Of a stretch of 58,592 nucleotides of DNA, positions 42,882 through 52,498 are shown in pieces. The translations under genes were made by a program, and so were the position numbers. The notes below the pieces were generated by a model. It saw only the letters and a program-made list of their open reading frames with translations. It ran no database searches and was not told the origin of the DNA. This stretch comes from an uncultured Oscillospiraceae bacterium (GTDB taxonomy: Bacteria; Bacillota; Clostridia; Oscillospirales; Oscillospiraceae): assembly GCA_934667815.1 (NCBI GenBank), contig CAKUMO010000017.1:1-58592 (forward strand), read 5' to 3'. Every line of letters starts with the position of its first letter. Position 1 is the stretch's first letter.

Positions 42882-45800
42882 CTATTTCAGGACAACGCTG
42901 CCCTCGCCGAGAAGTGCACGCAGCTCCGCAAGCATATCGCCACGCAGCATGCAGCGCGTACCGCGGCGAACGCCGCTGTCGGCAAAGTACAAAACCGCCG
43001 GAAGCTCTCCCGGGAACATATTCAGGATTGCCCGGGTCTTTCGATCCTCCGTGCCGCCCTCCGTGGGCAGCTTGAGATAGAGCTTCTGTGCCTGTGCCGC
43101 CGGTGCAGCCGCCGCGACCTCTGCAATGGGCCGGACGTCGTTGAGCACCATCTGCGGTGCCTTTTCGTCACGCACGGAGAGCCGTCCTTCGGCCACGACC
43201 GCCATATTTTCCTTGAGATAATTCCCGCCCTTGGCGATCACGCTGGAAAAAGCCAGCAGCTCCATGGAACCGGTGTCGTCCTCCAGAGTCACATAGGCCA
43301 TCATGGAATTGTTCCGCGTGGTTTTCATGCGCACGGTCTCGACAATGCCCGCGATGCGTGCGGTCTGCTCGTCACGGAACGCACCGTCGTTGTTTTCAAA
43401 CGACTCCATGATGCGCACGATGGGCGTCACACGGCAGCCCTTGAGCTGCTTGCGGTATTCGTCCATGGGGTGCCCGGAGAGATACAGGCCGATGGTCTCC
43501 TTTTCCATGGACATCAGGTCGTTTTTGGCAAGCTCGGCAAGGTTGGGCACGGGAATGCCTGCCGCTTTCTGCTCGTGCTCGCCCAGCATATCAAAGAGCT
43601 GGAGCTGCCCCTCAAGGCTGCGCCGTCTGGTATCCGCCACGGAATCGAGCACGGTTTCATAAATATACAAAAGCTGGGAGCGCTTCAGGCCGAAGCAGTC
43701 CATCGCGCCGCATTTGATGAGGTTTTCCACCGCACGCTTGTTAAGATCGGACTGATACATCCGTTCGGCAAAATCCTCCAGCGAGGAAAACGCGCCGTTT
43801 TCCTCACGCTCAGCCATAACCTGACGGATCAGCCCGCGCCCGATGTTCTTTACCGCACCGAGGCCGAAACGAATGCCCTCAGGCTCGACAGTGAACTTGT
43901 CCTCAGAGACGTTGATGTCCGGGTGCAGGAGCGCAATGCCCATCTCCTTGCAGTCGGCAATGTAAGCCGCCGTTTTATCCGTGCGGTCGAGGACGGAGGT
44001 CAGCAGCGCCGCCATGTATTCCTTGGGATAGTGGCATTTCAGATACGCCGTTTCGTAAGTGACCTTCGCATAGCACACCGCGTGCGCCTTATTGAAGGCA
44101 TAGTTTGCAAAGTCGAGGATCTCTTTATAGATTGCCTGCGCCGCCGTCTCGCTCACGCCGTTTGCAATCGCTCCGGGAATGCCGCGTTCTGCGTCGCCAT
44201 AGACAAAGGCCTTCTGCTCCGCGACGATGACCTTTTCCTTTTTCTTGGAGATGGCGCGGCGCATATTGTCCGCCTGCCCGAGGCTGTAGCCGCCCAGCTT
44301 GCGGAAAATCTCAATGACCTGCTCCTGATAGACAATGCAGCCGTAGGTCACGGCGAGAATCGGCTCGAGCTGCGGGCAGAGGTAGGTGATCTTCTCTGGA
44401 TGCAGCTTGTTGTCGATAAAGCGCGGGATGGAATCCATGGGGCCGGGGCGGTAAAGTGCAACGATAGCCGTCATATCCTCGATAGACTGCGGCTGCATAT
44501 TGACACATACGCCCGTAATGCCCGCCGATTCAAGCTGGAATACGCCCGCTGTCTTGCCCTCGGAGACCATTTTGAACGTCGCCGCGTCGTCCTCCGGGAT
44601 GTCCTTCATGGAAAACTCCGGCTCATGCCGGCGGATGGTCTTTTCCGCATCGTCAATGACCGTCAGGTTGCGCAGGCCGAGGAAGTCCATTTTGAGCAGA
44701 CCCAGCTCCTCGATGGTCGTCATGGTAAACTGCGTGACGATGGTATCGTCATTGCGTGCGAGCGGCACATAGTCGCAGACGGGATTCTTGGTGATAACGA
44801 CGCCCGCAGCGTGCGTTGACGTGTTGCGCGGCATGCCCTCGAGGGCGCGCGCGGTGTCTACGAGCTTTTTTACGCGCTCGTCGGCATCGTACATCTCCTT
44901 GAGCTGCGGGGAAACACGCAGCGCTTCGTCAAGCGTCATGTGAAGCGTCGTGGGGATCAGCTTCGCCACGGCATCCGTCTCGGCATAGGTAAAGTTCAGC
45001 GCACGGCCGACGTCTCGGATGGCCGCGCGGGCAGCCATGGTGCCGAAGGTGACGATCTGCGCAACGCGGTCCTTCCCGTACTTGCGCATGACGTACTCGA
45101 TGACCTCGCCGCGCCGCTCCTGACAGAAGTCCGTATCAAAATCAGGCATGCTCACACGCTCCGGGTTCAAAAAACGTTCGAAAATGAGCGTGTACTTCAT
45201 CGGATCCATTTCCGTGATGTGCATGCAGTAGGCCGCGATGGAGCCTGCGCCCGAGCCGCGTCCCGGGCCAACGGGAATGCCCTCTGCCTTGGCCCAGCGG
45301 ATAAAGTCCGCCACGATGAGGTAGTATTCCACATAGCCCATGCGTTCAACGACGCCCATTTCGTAGTCCAGCCGTTCACGGTACGCGGCGGGTGCATCGG
45401 GGTAGCGCTCGGCAAAGCCCTCGTTGCACAGCCGATGGAAATATTCCAGCGGCGTAGAGCCGTCCGGCGGGACAAACTCCGGCAGATAGTACTTTCCGAA
45501 GGTGAACTCTACATTGCAGCGGTCGGCAATTTTCTGCGTGTTTTCAAAGGCCTCCGGCAAATTGGGAAAGAGGCCTCGCATTTCGTCTTCGGACTTGATG
45601 TAAAACTCCTGCGTCTCAAACCGCATGCGGTTCGGATCCTCGACGGTCTTGCCCGTCTGGATGCAAAGTAAAACATCCTGAATATAGCTGTCCTCGCGCG
45701 TGAGATAGTGCGCGTCGTTTGTCGCCACCAGCGGCAGACCGGTCTCCCTGGCCAGCCGGACGATGCCGCGGTTGACCTCGCGCTGCTCTTCAAGACCATG

Positions 45801-46328
45801 ATCCTGCAATTCAAGATAAAAATGATCTTCCCCGAATATTTCGAACAGCTCGAGCGCATACTGCTTCGCGCCCTCGTAGTCATTCGCTCGCAGGCGGCGC
45901 GGAATCGCACCGGCCAGACACGCCGACAGCGCGATCAGCCCCTCGGAATGCTGCCGCAGCAGCGCAAGGTCGATTCTCGGGCGGACATAAAAGCCGTCCA
46001 GAAAGCCGCGCGAGACCAGATAGCTCAGATTGCGGTAGCCCGTCTCGTTCTCGCACAGGAGGACAAGGTGCTGCGCCTCATTGTCCACGCCGTGCACGCG
46101 GTCGGTCATGGAGCGCGGCGCGACGTAGACCTCGCAGCCGATGATCGGCTTGACTCCCGCCGCCTTGGCTGCGCGGTAAAAATCGATCACGCCATACATA
46201 ACGCCGTGGTCGGTGATGGCGACAGCATTCTGGCCCAGCTCCTTCACGCGCTGCATCAGCTTGTTGATGCGGCAGGCGCCGTCGAGCAGGCTGTATTCCG
46301 TGTGAACATGCAGATGTACAAAAGACAT
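42882..46328 (-). CDS. dnaE: DNA polymerase III subunit alpha (DnaE type)
   Basis: 1148 residues from the ATG at 46328 (GGAGG about 6 bases upstream). N-terminal PHP domain (HLHVHTEYSLLDGACRI), PolC-like palm with PDFDTDFCQERRGEV carrying catalytic aspartates, HAAGVVI, a tandem helix-hairpin-helix region, and a C-terminal OB fold (VAEGRLSVRDEKAPQMVLND). No exonuclease is fused, so it is DnaE and not PolC. In low-GC Clostridia DnaE usually acts with PolC; here the length fits a full DnaE1-like enzyme. It follows whiA by 54 bases. Confidence 0.96.
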   Translation of the reverse strand: MSFVHLHVHTEYSLLDGACRINKLMQRVKELGQNAVAITDHGVMYGVIDFYRAAKAAGVKPIIGCEVYVAPRSMTDRVHGVDNEAQHLVLLCENETGYRNLSYLVSRGFLDGFYVRPRIDLALLRQHSEGLIALSACLAGAIPRRLRANDYEGAKQYALELFEIFGEDHFYLELQDHGLEEQREVNRGIVRLARETGLPLVATNDAHYLTREDSYIQDVLLCIQTGKTVEDPNRMRFETQEFYIKSEDEMRGLFPNLPEAFENTQKIADRCNVEFTFGKYYLPEFVPPDGSTPLEYFHRLCNEGFAERYPDAPAAYRERLDYEMGVVERMGYVEYYLIVADFIRWAKAEGIPVGPGRGSGAGSIAAYCMHITEMDPMKYTLIFERFLNPERVSMPDFDTDFCQERRGEVIEYVMRKYGKDRVAQIVTFGTMAARAAIRDVGRALNFTYAETDAVAKLIPTTLHMTLDEALRVSPQLKEMYDADERVKKLVDTARALEGMPRNTSTHAAGVVITKNPVCDYVPLARNDDTIVTQFTMTTIEELGLLKMDFLGLRNLTVIDDAEKTIRRHEPEFSMKDIPEDDAATFKMVSEGKTAGVFQLESAGITGVCVNMQPQSIEDMTAIVALYRPGPMDSIPRFIDNKLHPEKITYLCPQLEPILAVTYGCIVYQEQVIEIFRKLGGYSLGQADNMRRAISKKKEKVIVAEQKAFVYGDAERGIPGAIANGVSETAAQAIYKEILDFANYAFNKAHAVCYAKVTYETAYLKCHYPKEYMAALLTSVLDRTDKTAAYIADCKEMGIALLHPDINVSEDKFTVEPEGIRFGLGAVKNIGRGLIRQVMAEREENGAFSSLEDFAERMYQSDLNKRAVENLIKCGAMDCFGLKRSQLLYIYETVLDSVADTRRRSLEGQLQLFDMLGEHEQKAAGIPVPNLAELAKNDLMSMEKETIGLYLSGHPMDEYRKQLKGCRVTPIVRIMESFENNDGAFRDEQTARIAGIVETVRMKTTRNNSMMAYVTLEDDTGSMELLAFSSVIAKGGNYLKENMAVVAEGRLSVRDEKAPQMVLNDVRPIAEVAAAAPAAQAQKLYLKLPTEGGTEDRKTRAILNMFPGELPAVLYFADSGVRRGTRCMLRGDMLAELRALLGEGSVVLK

Positions 46329-46382
46329 AGTATTCCTCCATGCAGCCCGCCGCACGGCAGGCAAACGCGACGGTTCTTTCTT

Positions 46383-47294
46383 TTATGCTTTGTCCGGCGA
46401 TTCCTCGGCCAGTGCCATGAGCTTTCGCATTCTGTGGTTGACCGTGGACTTCGTCGTGGGAGGCTCGTGCAGCTCGGCCAGCTCCGCAAGCGTCGCCTCG
46501 GGATGCTCACGGCGCAGCTTCGCAGTTTGGCTCAGCTTGTCGTTGAGCGTTTCCAATATGCCGCACTTCTCCAGCCTGCGCAGCACGGCAAGCTGCTGCT
46601 GCGCGGCATCGACCGCCTTGGAAACGTTCGCCGTGTCGCAGTTCGTTTTGCGGTTGGCCTCGTTGCGCCAGTCCTTTTCGATCTTCGCCTGCATGACGGC
46701 CATTGCACTGACCGGTGCACCGACACAGGTCAGAAAATCCTCGATGGAGTCGCTTTGCTTGTAATAGAGCACACCGCTGCCCTTGCGCTCGGTCTGCTTG
46801 GGCGCGAGATTCATCTCCTGCATCAGCGTGTCCGTCTCACGCACGACCTTCAGATGCGTGGTGGAAAGCTCCAGATGGTAGCGCTTCTCCGGATCGGTCA
46901 CGGAACCGCCCGCGAGGAACGCACCGCGCAGAAAGGCGCGCTTGCAGCAGTCGTTTTCCAGCAGTGCAAGATTCACATGAAGCGACACGCTCGTCTCTGC
47001 CGAAAAACCGCACAGCTCAAACACACGGCGGATCTTATCGGCATCGGTCAAAAGATAGGTCAGCTTCCCCGTCGTCTGGCTCTCCGGCAAGACATCGAAG
47101 CGAAGCGACATCGCCTTGTATAGCAGCCGCACCAGCCGTTCTCCGAAATCGCGGCTTTCCGTGACCACACGGATGCAGTCGGCAGAAAATGTGTTGGCAT
47201 ATAACAGTGCGCCGTGCAGCTCGGCCAGCGCACAGCAGCTCCGGCGGATTTCGTCACGGCACAGCTCACTTTTTACGGTTCCACAAAACGACAT
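46383..47294 (-). CDS. whiA: DNA-binding protein WhiA
   Basis: 303 residues from the ATG at 47294 (AAAGGA upstream; longer frame open to 47375). N-terminal LAGLIDADG-like homing-endonuclease fold without catalytic residues (RAFLRGAFLAGGSVTDPEKRYHLE in two overlapping blocks), and a C-terminal helix-turn-helix with EATLAELAELHEPPTTKS and VNHRMRKLM. WhiA influences cell division and sporulation genes. It starts 4 bases after murB ends; rapZ and yvcK, its frequent neighbours, are absent. Confidence 0.95.
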   Translation of the reverse strand: MSFCGTVKSELCRDEIRRSCCALAELHGALLYANTFSADCIRVVTESRDFGERLVRLLYKAMSLRFDVLPESQTTGKLTYLLTDADKIRRVFELCGFSAETSVSLHVNLALLENDCCKRAFLRGAFLAGGSVTDPEKRYHLELSTTHLKVVRETDTLMQEMNLAPKQTERKGSGVLYYKQSDSIEDFLTCVGAPVSAMAVMQAKIEKDWRNEANRKTNCDTANVSKAVDAAQQQLAVLRRLEKCGILETLNDKLSQTAKLRREHPEATLAELAELHEPPTTKSTVNHRMRKLMALAEESPDKA

Positions 47295-47298
47295 GGCT

Positions 47299-48210
47299 TT
47301 ATCCTTTCCAAAGCCGGATTTCCGGCTCAAGCGCGATGCCGGAGTTCTCCAGCACACGCCTTTGTACGATCTCAATGAGCTTCAACACATCCGCTGCGGT
47401 CGCACCGCCGCGATTGACGATAAAGCCCGCGTGCTTTTCCGATACGGCCGCCCCGCCGACCTGAAACCCCTTCAGCCCGGCCTGCTCGATGAGTGCGGCG
47501 GCGTAGCCCCCCACAGGGCGCTTGAACGCGCTGCCCGCCGACGGGAGCTCTAAAGGCTGCGAGGCGCGGCGTTTTTCCGCCAGCTCCTGCATGCGTGCAC
47601 GAATTGCTTCCCGTTTTCCCGCCGTCAGAGCAAATACCGTCCGGACAATAACGCCCGGCAGGCTCTGAAATGCGCTTGCGCGGTAAGCAAAGCCCTGCGC
47701 AGCGCCCGCAAAGGTCTGCATCGTGCCATCCATGCGCATAAAGTCTGTTTTCTCCGCGACCTGCACAATCTCGCCGCCGTAGGCGCCTGCGTTCATATAC
47801 ACGCCGCCGCCGACCGTCCCAGGAATCCCGTGGGCAAATTCCAGGCCGGTCAGACCGGCCTCCTGCGCAAAAACCGCCAATTTTGCCATGCTCACGCCCG
47901 ACAATGCCGCAATGTGCGTTTCGTCCGTGCGCTCCAAGCCCATCAGGCAGTCGCGCGTGACGATCACAAGACCGCGCAGGCCCTCGTCCGGTGCAAGGAC
48001 GTTCGTTCCCGCGCCCAGAAGCGCCGGACGCACGCCGAGTGCGCTCAGTGTGCGCAGCAGGTCAGAAAGCTCCCCGACCGTGTGCGGAAAGGCCATGGCC
48101 TCGGCAGGACCGCCGATCCGAAAAGACGTATGATGCGACAGCAATTCCTCCCGTTTGAGCGTCAGAGACGGCAGTTTTTCCGAAAGTACCTCGAACAGGC
48201 TCAGGCTCAT
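47299..48210 (-). CDS. murB: UDP-N-acetylenolpyruvoylglucosamine reductase
   Basis: 303 residues from the ATG at 48210 (GGAGG about 6 bases upstream). FAD enzyme of peptidoglycan precursor synthesis. FAD-binding SFRIGGPAEAMAFP and LLGAGTNVL, the catalytic GIPGTVGGGVYMNAGAYGGE, and the proton donor in ELPSAGSAFKRP with AGLKGFQVGGAAVSEKHAGF. The Ser in SAGSAFKRP marks type II MurB. Confidence 0.96.
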   Translation of the reverse strand: MSLSLFEVLSEKLPSLTLKREELLSHHTSFRIGGPAEAMAFPHTVGELSDLLRTLSALGVRPALLGAGTNVLAPDEGLRGLVIVTRDCLMGLERTDETHIAALSGVSMAKLAVFAQEAGLTGLEFAHGIPGTVGGGVYMNAGAYGGEIVQVAEKTDFMRMDGTMQTFAGAAQGFAYRASAFQSLPGVIVRTVFALTAGKREAIRARMQELAEKRRASQPLELPSAGSAFKRPVGGYAAALIEQAGLKGFQVGGAAVSEKHAGFIVNRGGATAADVLKLIEIVQRRVLENSGIALEPEIRLWKG

Positions 48211-48303
48211 AAACAACCTCCAAAACACAAGGCATAGTTCTCCAATTATCCTATTTAGTATACCACATTTCCCGCAGCGCTGCAACGGTTTTTGCGCAAA
48301 ACA

Positions 48304-48380
48304 AAGGACTGCCTTTTTGATATATCCCCCCATACCGGCTCTGTCCGGTATAGAAGGTGCATATCAACAAAGCAGCCCTT
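48304..48380. repeat. Nested hairpin between nrdR and murB
   Basis: The inner perfect stem ATACCGG/CCGGTAT (48332-48338, 48345-48351) sits inside an imperfect outer stem pairing 48304-48323 with 48361-48380. On the minus strand the structure ends in CCTTTGTTTTG, so it may end nrdR transcription. The size and bulges exceed a simple terminator, so a structured RNA is an alternative. Confidence 0.5.
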
Positions 48381-48394
48381 CGGCACATAGAAAT

Positions 48395-48850
48395 TTACTT
48401 TTCCTCGAGGATCTTATTCAGCTCCTGCATGAAGGTATTGATGTCCTTGAACTGGCGGTAAACCGATGCAAAGCGGACATAGGAAACCTCGTCGAGGGGC
48501 TTCAGGCGCTCCATGACCAGCTCGCCGATCTTGCCCGTGCTGACCTCGCGCTCGAGGGAATTCTGAATAATCTGCTCGATCTCCGTCGTCGCAGCCTCCA
48601 GATCGGCCATGCTGACCGGCCGCTTTTCGCAGGCTCGCACCATGCCGTTGAGGATTTTGTTGCGGTCGAAGGCCTGACGGCTGTTGTCCTTCTTCACCAC
48701 CACGATGGGCAGGCTCTCGACGGTCTCATAAGTCGTAAACCGCTTCTGGCAGGATAGGCATTCGCGGCGGCGGCGGATGCTCGTTCCGTCCTCAGAATGG
48801 CGGGAATCGACGACTTTGCTTTCCTGATAGCCACAATACGGACACTTCAT
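48395..48850 (-). CDS. nrdR: Transcriptional repressor NrdR
   Basis: 151 residues. N-terminal zinc ribbon ([33 protein letters not shown]) and ATP-cone domain ([20 protein letters not shown]). It represses ribonucleotide reductase genes according to the ATP/dATP level. No nrd gene or NrdR box pair was recognised in the window. Confidence 0.97.
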   Translation of the reverse strand: MKCPYCGYQESKVVDSRHSEDGTSIRRRRECLSCQKRFTTYETVESLPIVVVKKDNSRQAFDRNKILNGMVRACEKRPVSMADLEAATTEIEQIIQNSLEREVSTGKIGELVMERLKPLDEVSYVRFASVYRQFKDINTFMQELNKILEEK

Positions 48851-48919
48851 GACGCTCTCTCCTTAGTTTAACATATATTTTCATTTTAGCAAAAAACAGG
48901 GAAAAAGTCCATCTTTTTT

Positions 48920-49174
48920 TCAAAAAACCTGTTCGTCCGCAATCTCAGTGAGTGTACAGGGCGTCACACAGCCGCGCTTGACGCGCAGGAAGAAGCTTTC
49001 GGCAGTCTTACGATTGGCGGTGACGTAGCATTCGGCGGCTTCGCGTCCATGTTTTGAGTGCAGTGTAATGCGCACCCCATAGAGCCGTTCACCGGTTTCA
49101 GACGTCTTTTGCAGGAACGCGTAATATGCAAGTCCCACGCCGCGCAGAAAGCGCATCCGTTCTCTCTTTTTCAT
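48920..49174 (-). CDS. Small conserved-looking protein (DUF6514-like)
   Basis: 84 residues from the ATG at 49174, where GGAGG lies 8 bases upstream; an in-frame GTG at 49183 is part of that site. A basic N-terminus is followed by YGVRITLHSKHGREAAECYV and the ending GCVTPCTLTEIADEQVF. This pattern recalls the small Clostridia family DUF6514, an assignment from memory. Single gene between murI and nrdR. No function is proposed. Confidence 0.6.
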   Translation of the reverse strand: MKKRERMRFLRGVGLAYYAFLQKTSETGERLYGVRITLHSKHGREAAECYVTANRKTAESFFLRVKRGCVTPCTLTEIADEQVF

Positions 49175-49269
49175 GTTTTGCACCTCCTGCTCTTATTGAA
49201 GCACAGGCAGGCAAAAACCGCCAGTAAAAGTATCTGTCGTTTTCGGACAGCAGGCGAAATGGTAAATAA

Positions 49270-49312
49270 AGTTCCCGCAAAACCGGAGAGTTTCCTCCGT
49301 TTTGCGGGAACT
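49270..49312 (-). terminator. Terminator after murI
   Basis: On the minus strand AGTTCCCGCAAAACGGA (49312-49296) pairs with the arm ending at 49270, with one bulged base, followed by TTATTT. It lies 27 bases after the murI stop. Confidence 0.7.
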
Positions 49313-49338
49313 TCAGAAGATGATTTAAAAAAACTGCG

Positions 49339-50127
49339 TCAGGGCGCGTCAAACGCTTTTGTTGTCAGAAGCTGCTGCATGCGCGCAGCAAGCTCCGGTG
49401 TTTGCAGGCTGTTTGTCAGCTTGACGCTTCCCTCGCCGGTTTTCCGCAGCAGCCCCACTGCCTCCAAACGGCGCTTCGTCTCGCGTGCGGTGCCGCCGGC
49501 ACCGTCGAGCAGCTCGGTCTGTGGGCCAAGAAGGCGGTGCAGCACCGGCCGCAGGAAGGGAAAATGCGTGCACCCCAGCACCGCTGCCTCCGGCGGCTCT
49601 TGCAGGCAGTCGGCAAGGTAACTGCGTAGGCTCCGCTCAACGCGTTCGCCGTCCAGCTCCCCTCGCTCGACGAACTCCACAAGGTCGGGACAGGGACGCT
49701 CGAGAATTTTGCAGTTCGCCGCATAATGCTCCATCAGAAGGGCAAATTTCCGCTCGCGCAGCGTCGCTTCGGTCGCCATGACCAGAATGCGCCCGCCGGG
49801 GTGACGTTCCACCGCCAGCTTGAGCGCCGGCTCGATGCCGATGATGATGCGCTCTGGATAGGCAGCGCGCAGCTCGTCCACCGCAGCCGAGGTTGCCGTG
49901 TTGCAGGCGATGACAAGCGCCTTCACGCCCTGCGCAAAGAGCGCCTGTGCCGCAGCAAAGCTCAAATCGCGGATCTCCTGCGTCGGGCGCGTGCCGTAGG
50001 GCGCATGCAGAGAGTCGCCGAAATAGAGATAATTTTCCTGCGGCATCAGCCGGACAAGCGCGCGAAGCACGCTGATGCCGCCCAATCCGGAATCAAATAC
50101 CGCAATGGGCCGCTCGACCTCCCGCAT
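49339..50127 (-). CDS. murI: Glutamate racemase
   Basis: 262 residues from the ATG at 50127 (AGAGGTG upstream; an in-frame GTG at 50136 overlaps that site). It supplies D-glutamate for peptidoglycan. The N-terminal VFDSGLGGISVLRAL and the first catalytic Cys in VIACNTATSAAVDEL, and the second in VLGCTHFPFLRP, are present. It follows the ABC permease gene by 53 bases on the same strand. Confidence 0.95.
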   Translation of the reverse strand: MREVERPIAVFDSGLGGISVLRALVRLMPQENYLYFGDSLHAPYGTRPTQEIRDLSFAAAQALFAQGVKALVIACNTATSAAVDELRAAYPERIIIGIEPALKLAVERHPGGRILVMATEATLRERKFALLMEHYAANCKILERPCPDLVEFVERGELDGERVERSLRSYLADCLQEPPEAAVLGCTHFPFLRPVLHRLLGPQTELLDGAGGTARETKRRLEAVGLLRKTGEGSVKLTNSLQTPELAARMQQLLTTKAFDAP

Positions 50128-50180
50128 GAAACTCACCTCTTTCTTCGATTCATTATACCACGATTTTTCAAAAAATCAAA

Positions 50181-50987
50181 TCATCGCTTGTCCTTATCGA
50201 CAAATTTGAGACTGATTACTGCAATGACGGCGTAAAGCAGTGTAAACGCGATGAGCAGCAGCCACATCTGGCAGATATGCCCGATGGAAAATTCGTAATC
50301 GGACACGAACGCGGGCTGGTAATCCGACATGGCGTTGACATTTGCCGTAATGCACAGAGCGTTAAGCCCCCATTTGGCAATGGTCAGATTGGAAATGGCC
50401 TTGGTCACACCCTCCAGCTCGAAGATCATACCGGACATGACAAGCTGCAAGATCAGCACAAAGGGCATGATCGTCATGGCCGTGTTCGGCGTCTTGACGA
50501 TGCTCGAAACCATCAGGCCGAGCGCATCGGAGCTGTAAATAATCAGGAAAAACGTGACCGCAAGCTCCACGACCGCAGGCAGCAGCACGCCGTCGGACGG
50601 CAGATTCCTGCCGTTGGCGATGCAGATAATCACGGTGACAATGATGCCCTCCACCGCGCTCAAAAACATCTCAAACACCATGTGCGCAGCAATATAGGAC
50701 GAAATATGCAGACCGGAGCGGTGCTCGCGCTTGATGATGTCGCGTTCCTTGCAGACGGACTGAATGGAATTGAAAATACCGATCCAGATGCACGCACACA
50801 CCAGCGCGAACGCGCCGTTGCGCGTGGCCATGTACGCACGGAACATGTTCTTGCTTGTGACCATGCAAATCAGCAGCGTGATGATTGCCGCGCTGACGAA
50901 AGTCTTCCAGCCGCGCTCGTTGAGGAACACGCGGAAGCACTTACCGATGTAAATTTTGGTCTGTTTCAGCCGGGATGCTCTTGTCAT
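50181..50987 (-). CDS. ABC-2 type permease partner of the FHA-ABC ATPase
   Basis: 268 residues from the ATG at 50987 (GGAGAG upstream). Six predicted membrane segments in the ABC-2/ABCG pattern, including a reentrant region before YSSDALGLMVSSIV and a final helix LLLIAFTLLYAVIAVISL. The motif CKERDIIKREHRSGLHISSYI is the ABCG-like connecting helix that contacts the ATPase. It starts 10 bases after the ATPase gene ends, so together they should form an exporter. The substrate is unknown; lipids or lipoglycans are handled by ABCG-type relatives. Confidence 0.85.
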   Translation of the reverse strand: MTRASRLKQTKIYIGKCFRVFLNERGWKTFVSAAIITLLICMVTSKNMFRAYMATRNGAFALVCACIWIGIFNSIQSVCKERDIIKREHRSGLHISSYIAAHMVFEMFLSAVEGIIVTVIICIANGRNLPSDGVLLPAVVELAVTFFLIIYSSDALGLMVSSIVKTPNTAMTIMPFVLILQLVMSGMIFELEGVTKAISNLTIAKWGLNALCITANVNAMSDYQPAFVSDYEFSIGHICQMWLLLIAFTLLYAVIAVISLKFVDKDKR

Positions 50988-50997
50988 TGCTCTCTCC

Positions 50998-52494
50998 TCA
51001 ATTCTGCATTGCGCCGTATTTTTCAATATAGTAGTCGGACAGGCCGTCGCCGCCCTCGTCCGGACGGTTGATGCGCCGGACAACGCCCTCGAGCGTCGGC
51101 GTATCGAAGAATTCGCGTGCCTGCGCCGGTGTGCCAAAGAAGGCCAGATGGCCGCAGTTGTCCTTGGCGCTCTTGGCCAGCACAATGACCTTGTCGAACA
51201 ATTCCGCCGCACGGTCGGGGCCGTGGGAAATGACCATGACGATCTTGCCCTCGTCGGCAATGGTGCGCAGGTTTTCCATCAGCGTCCTTGCCATGATGCC
51301 GTCGAGGCCGGAGTCCGGCTCGTCGAGGAAGAACAGGCTGGGGTCGGCGATGTACTCCACGGCGATGCTCAGGCGCTTTCTCTGACCGCCGCTCAGCTTA
51401 GAGACCAGTGAATTGCGCTCACGCTGCAGGCCGAGCGTCTGCAAGACCTGCTCGATGCGCTCGAGCTTCTGCGCCCGCTTCATGGAATTAGGCAGCTTCA
51501 TCTCGGCGGCATTTTCCAATGTGTCATAGACCGTGTCGCTGCCGCGCAGGAGATCCTGCTGCGGGACGAAGCCGATCTTGTATTTCATGGACTCGAAATC
51601 CTCATAGACATCGGTATCGCCGTGCAGAATGCGGCCCTCGGCCTTCTCATACCCCATAACGGCGTTCATAAACGTCGTTTTGCCCGCGCCGGAGCCGCCG
51701 AGAATGAGCACCATCTCGCCCGCCGCTATGGTCAGATCGATGTTTTGCAGCAGCATGAGCTTTTTTGCCCGCTGCCAGACGCTGCGCTCGACAATGTGGA
51801 TGTCCAGCGCGAGGTGCTCAGGCTGCGTCTGCTGCGCAAGTGGCGACTGATACAGCAGCGCATTGCCGAGGAAGAAAAATTGCAGATTGGCGATGCGCAC
51901 GCTGTCGCCCATGCGGAGGTAGTAGGGCCGGTCGATGCGGCAGCCATTGAGAAACACGCCGTTTTTGCTGCCGTGATCGGTGACCGCCCAGCCCTCACGC
52001 GCGGTAAAGAAGCTCGCGTGGTGCGCAGAGACCGTGGGAGCATTCATAACAATGCCCCTGCCCACGCGGCCGACATTGATCTCCGCCGTGGACAGGTCGA
52101 GTGGAATGCACTTGACCTCGAACTGCTCGGGGTAGTCGGTCAGATAGACGATCGTGACAAAATCCGCAGCTGTCTGCGGCTCACCGTTCAGGATTTGCAG
52201 CACGTCGCCGCCGGTGAGATACTGCCGCGCCTGCGGCTGCAATTTTGCGCCGTTATAGTACGTTCCGTTGCGGCTTCCGGTGTCAGTGTAGTACCAGCCA
52301 TAGCTGTCAAGGGCAAACTCGCCCTGCCGGCGGGAGACATAGTCGTGCCGCAGCGCCAGCGTCGGGCTTTGCCCCGCACTCGGACGGCCGACGGTCACGG
52401 GCGCGGTCAGATCAAGGCGAAGGAGCTGTCCGTTGTCCAGGATCATAAGCTGCGGCTGCTTCCGAACATCCTGTAAAAGCATCGTGTTTGCCAT
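50998..52494 (-). CDS. ABC transporter ATPase with two N-terminal FHA domains
   Basis: 498 residues from the ATG at 52494 (GGAGGAG upstream). FHA domain 1 (about 20-100: VTVGRP...HDYVSRRQGEF...SRNGTYYNG) and FHA domain 2 (about 120-205: VGRVGRGIVMNAPTVSAHHA...SKNGVFLNG) both keep the phosphothreonine-binding Arg, Ser and Asn-Gly residues. The ABC domain has Walker A GGSGAGKTT near 265, signature LSGGQRKRLSIA near 368 and Walker B SLFFLDEPDSGLDG, of ABCG type. The same order of FHA-FHA-ABC occurs in mycobacterial Rv1747, which is phosphorylated by PknF. Here the kinase gene ends 4 bases upstream. Confidence 0.92.
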   Translation of the reverse strand: MANTMLLQDVRKQPQLMILDNGQLLRLDLTAPVTVGRPSAGQSPTLALRHDYVSRRQGEFALDSYGWYYTDTGSRNGTYYNGAKLQPQARQYLTGGDVLQILNGEPQTAADFVTIVYLTDYPEQFEVKCIPLDLSTAEINVGRVGRGIVMNAPTVSAHHASFFTAREGWAVTDHGSKNGVFLNGCRIDRPYYLRMGDSVRIANLQFFFLGNALLYQSPLAQQTQPEHLALDIHIVERSVWQRAKKLMLLQNIDLTIAAGEMVLILGGSGAGKTTFMNAVMGYEKAEGRILHGDTDVYEDFESMKYKIGFVPQQDLLRGSDTVYDTLENAAEMKLPNSMKRAQKLERIEQVLQTLGLQRERNSLVSKLSGGQRKRLSIAVEYIADPSLFFLDEPDSGLDGIMARTLMENLRTIADEGKIVMVISHGPDRAAELFDKVIVLAKSAKDNCGHLAFFGTPAQAREFFDTPTLEGVVRRINRPDEGGDGLSDYYIEKYGAMQN

Positions 52495-52498
52495 ATGC

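Noticed and set aside
42837..44819. 660-codon plus-strand open frame
   Set aside because: Antisense to dnaE; composition is typical of a shadow frame and no start signal is present.
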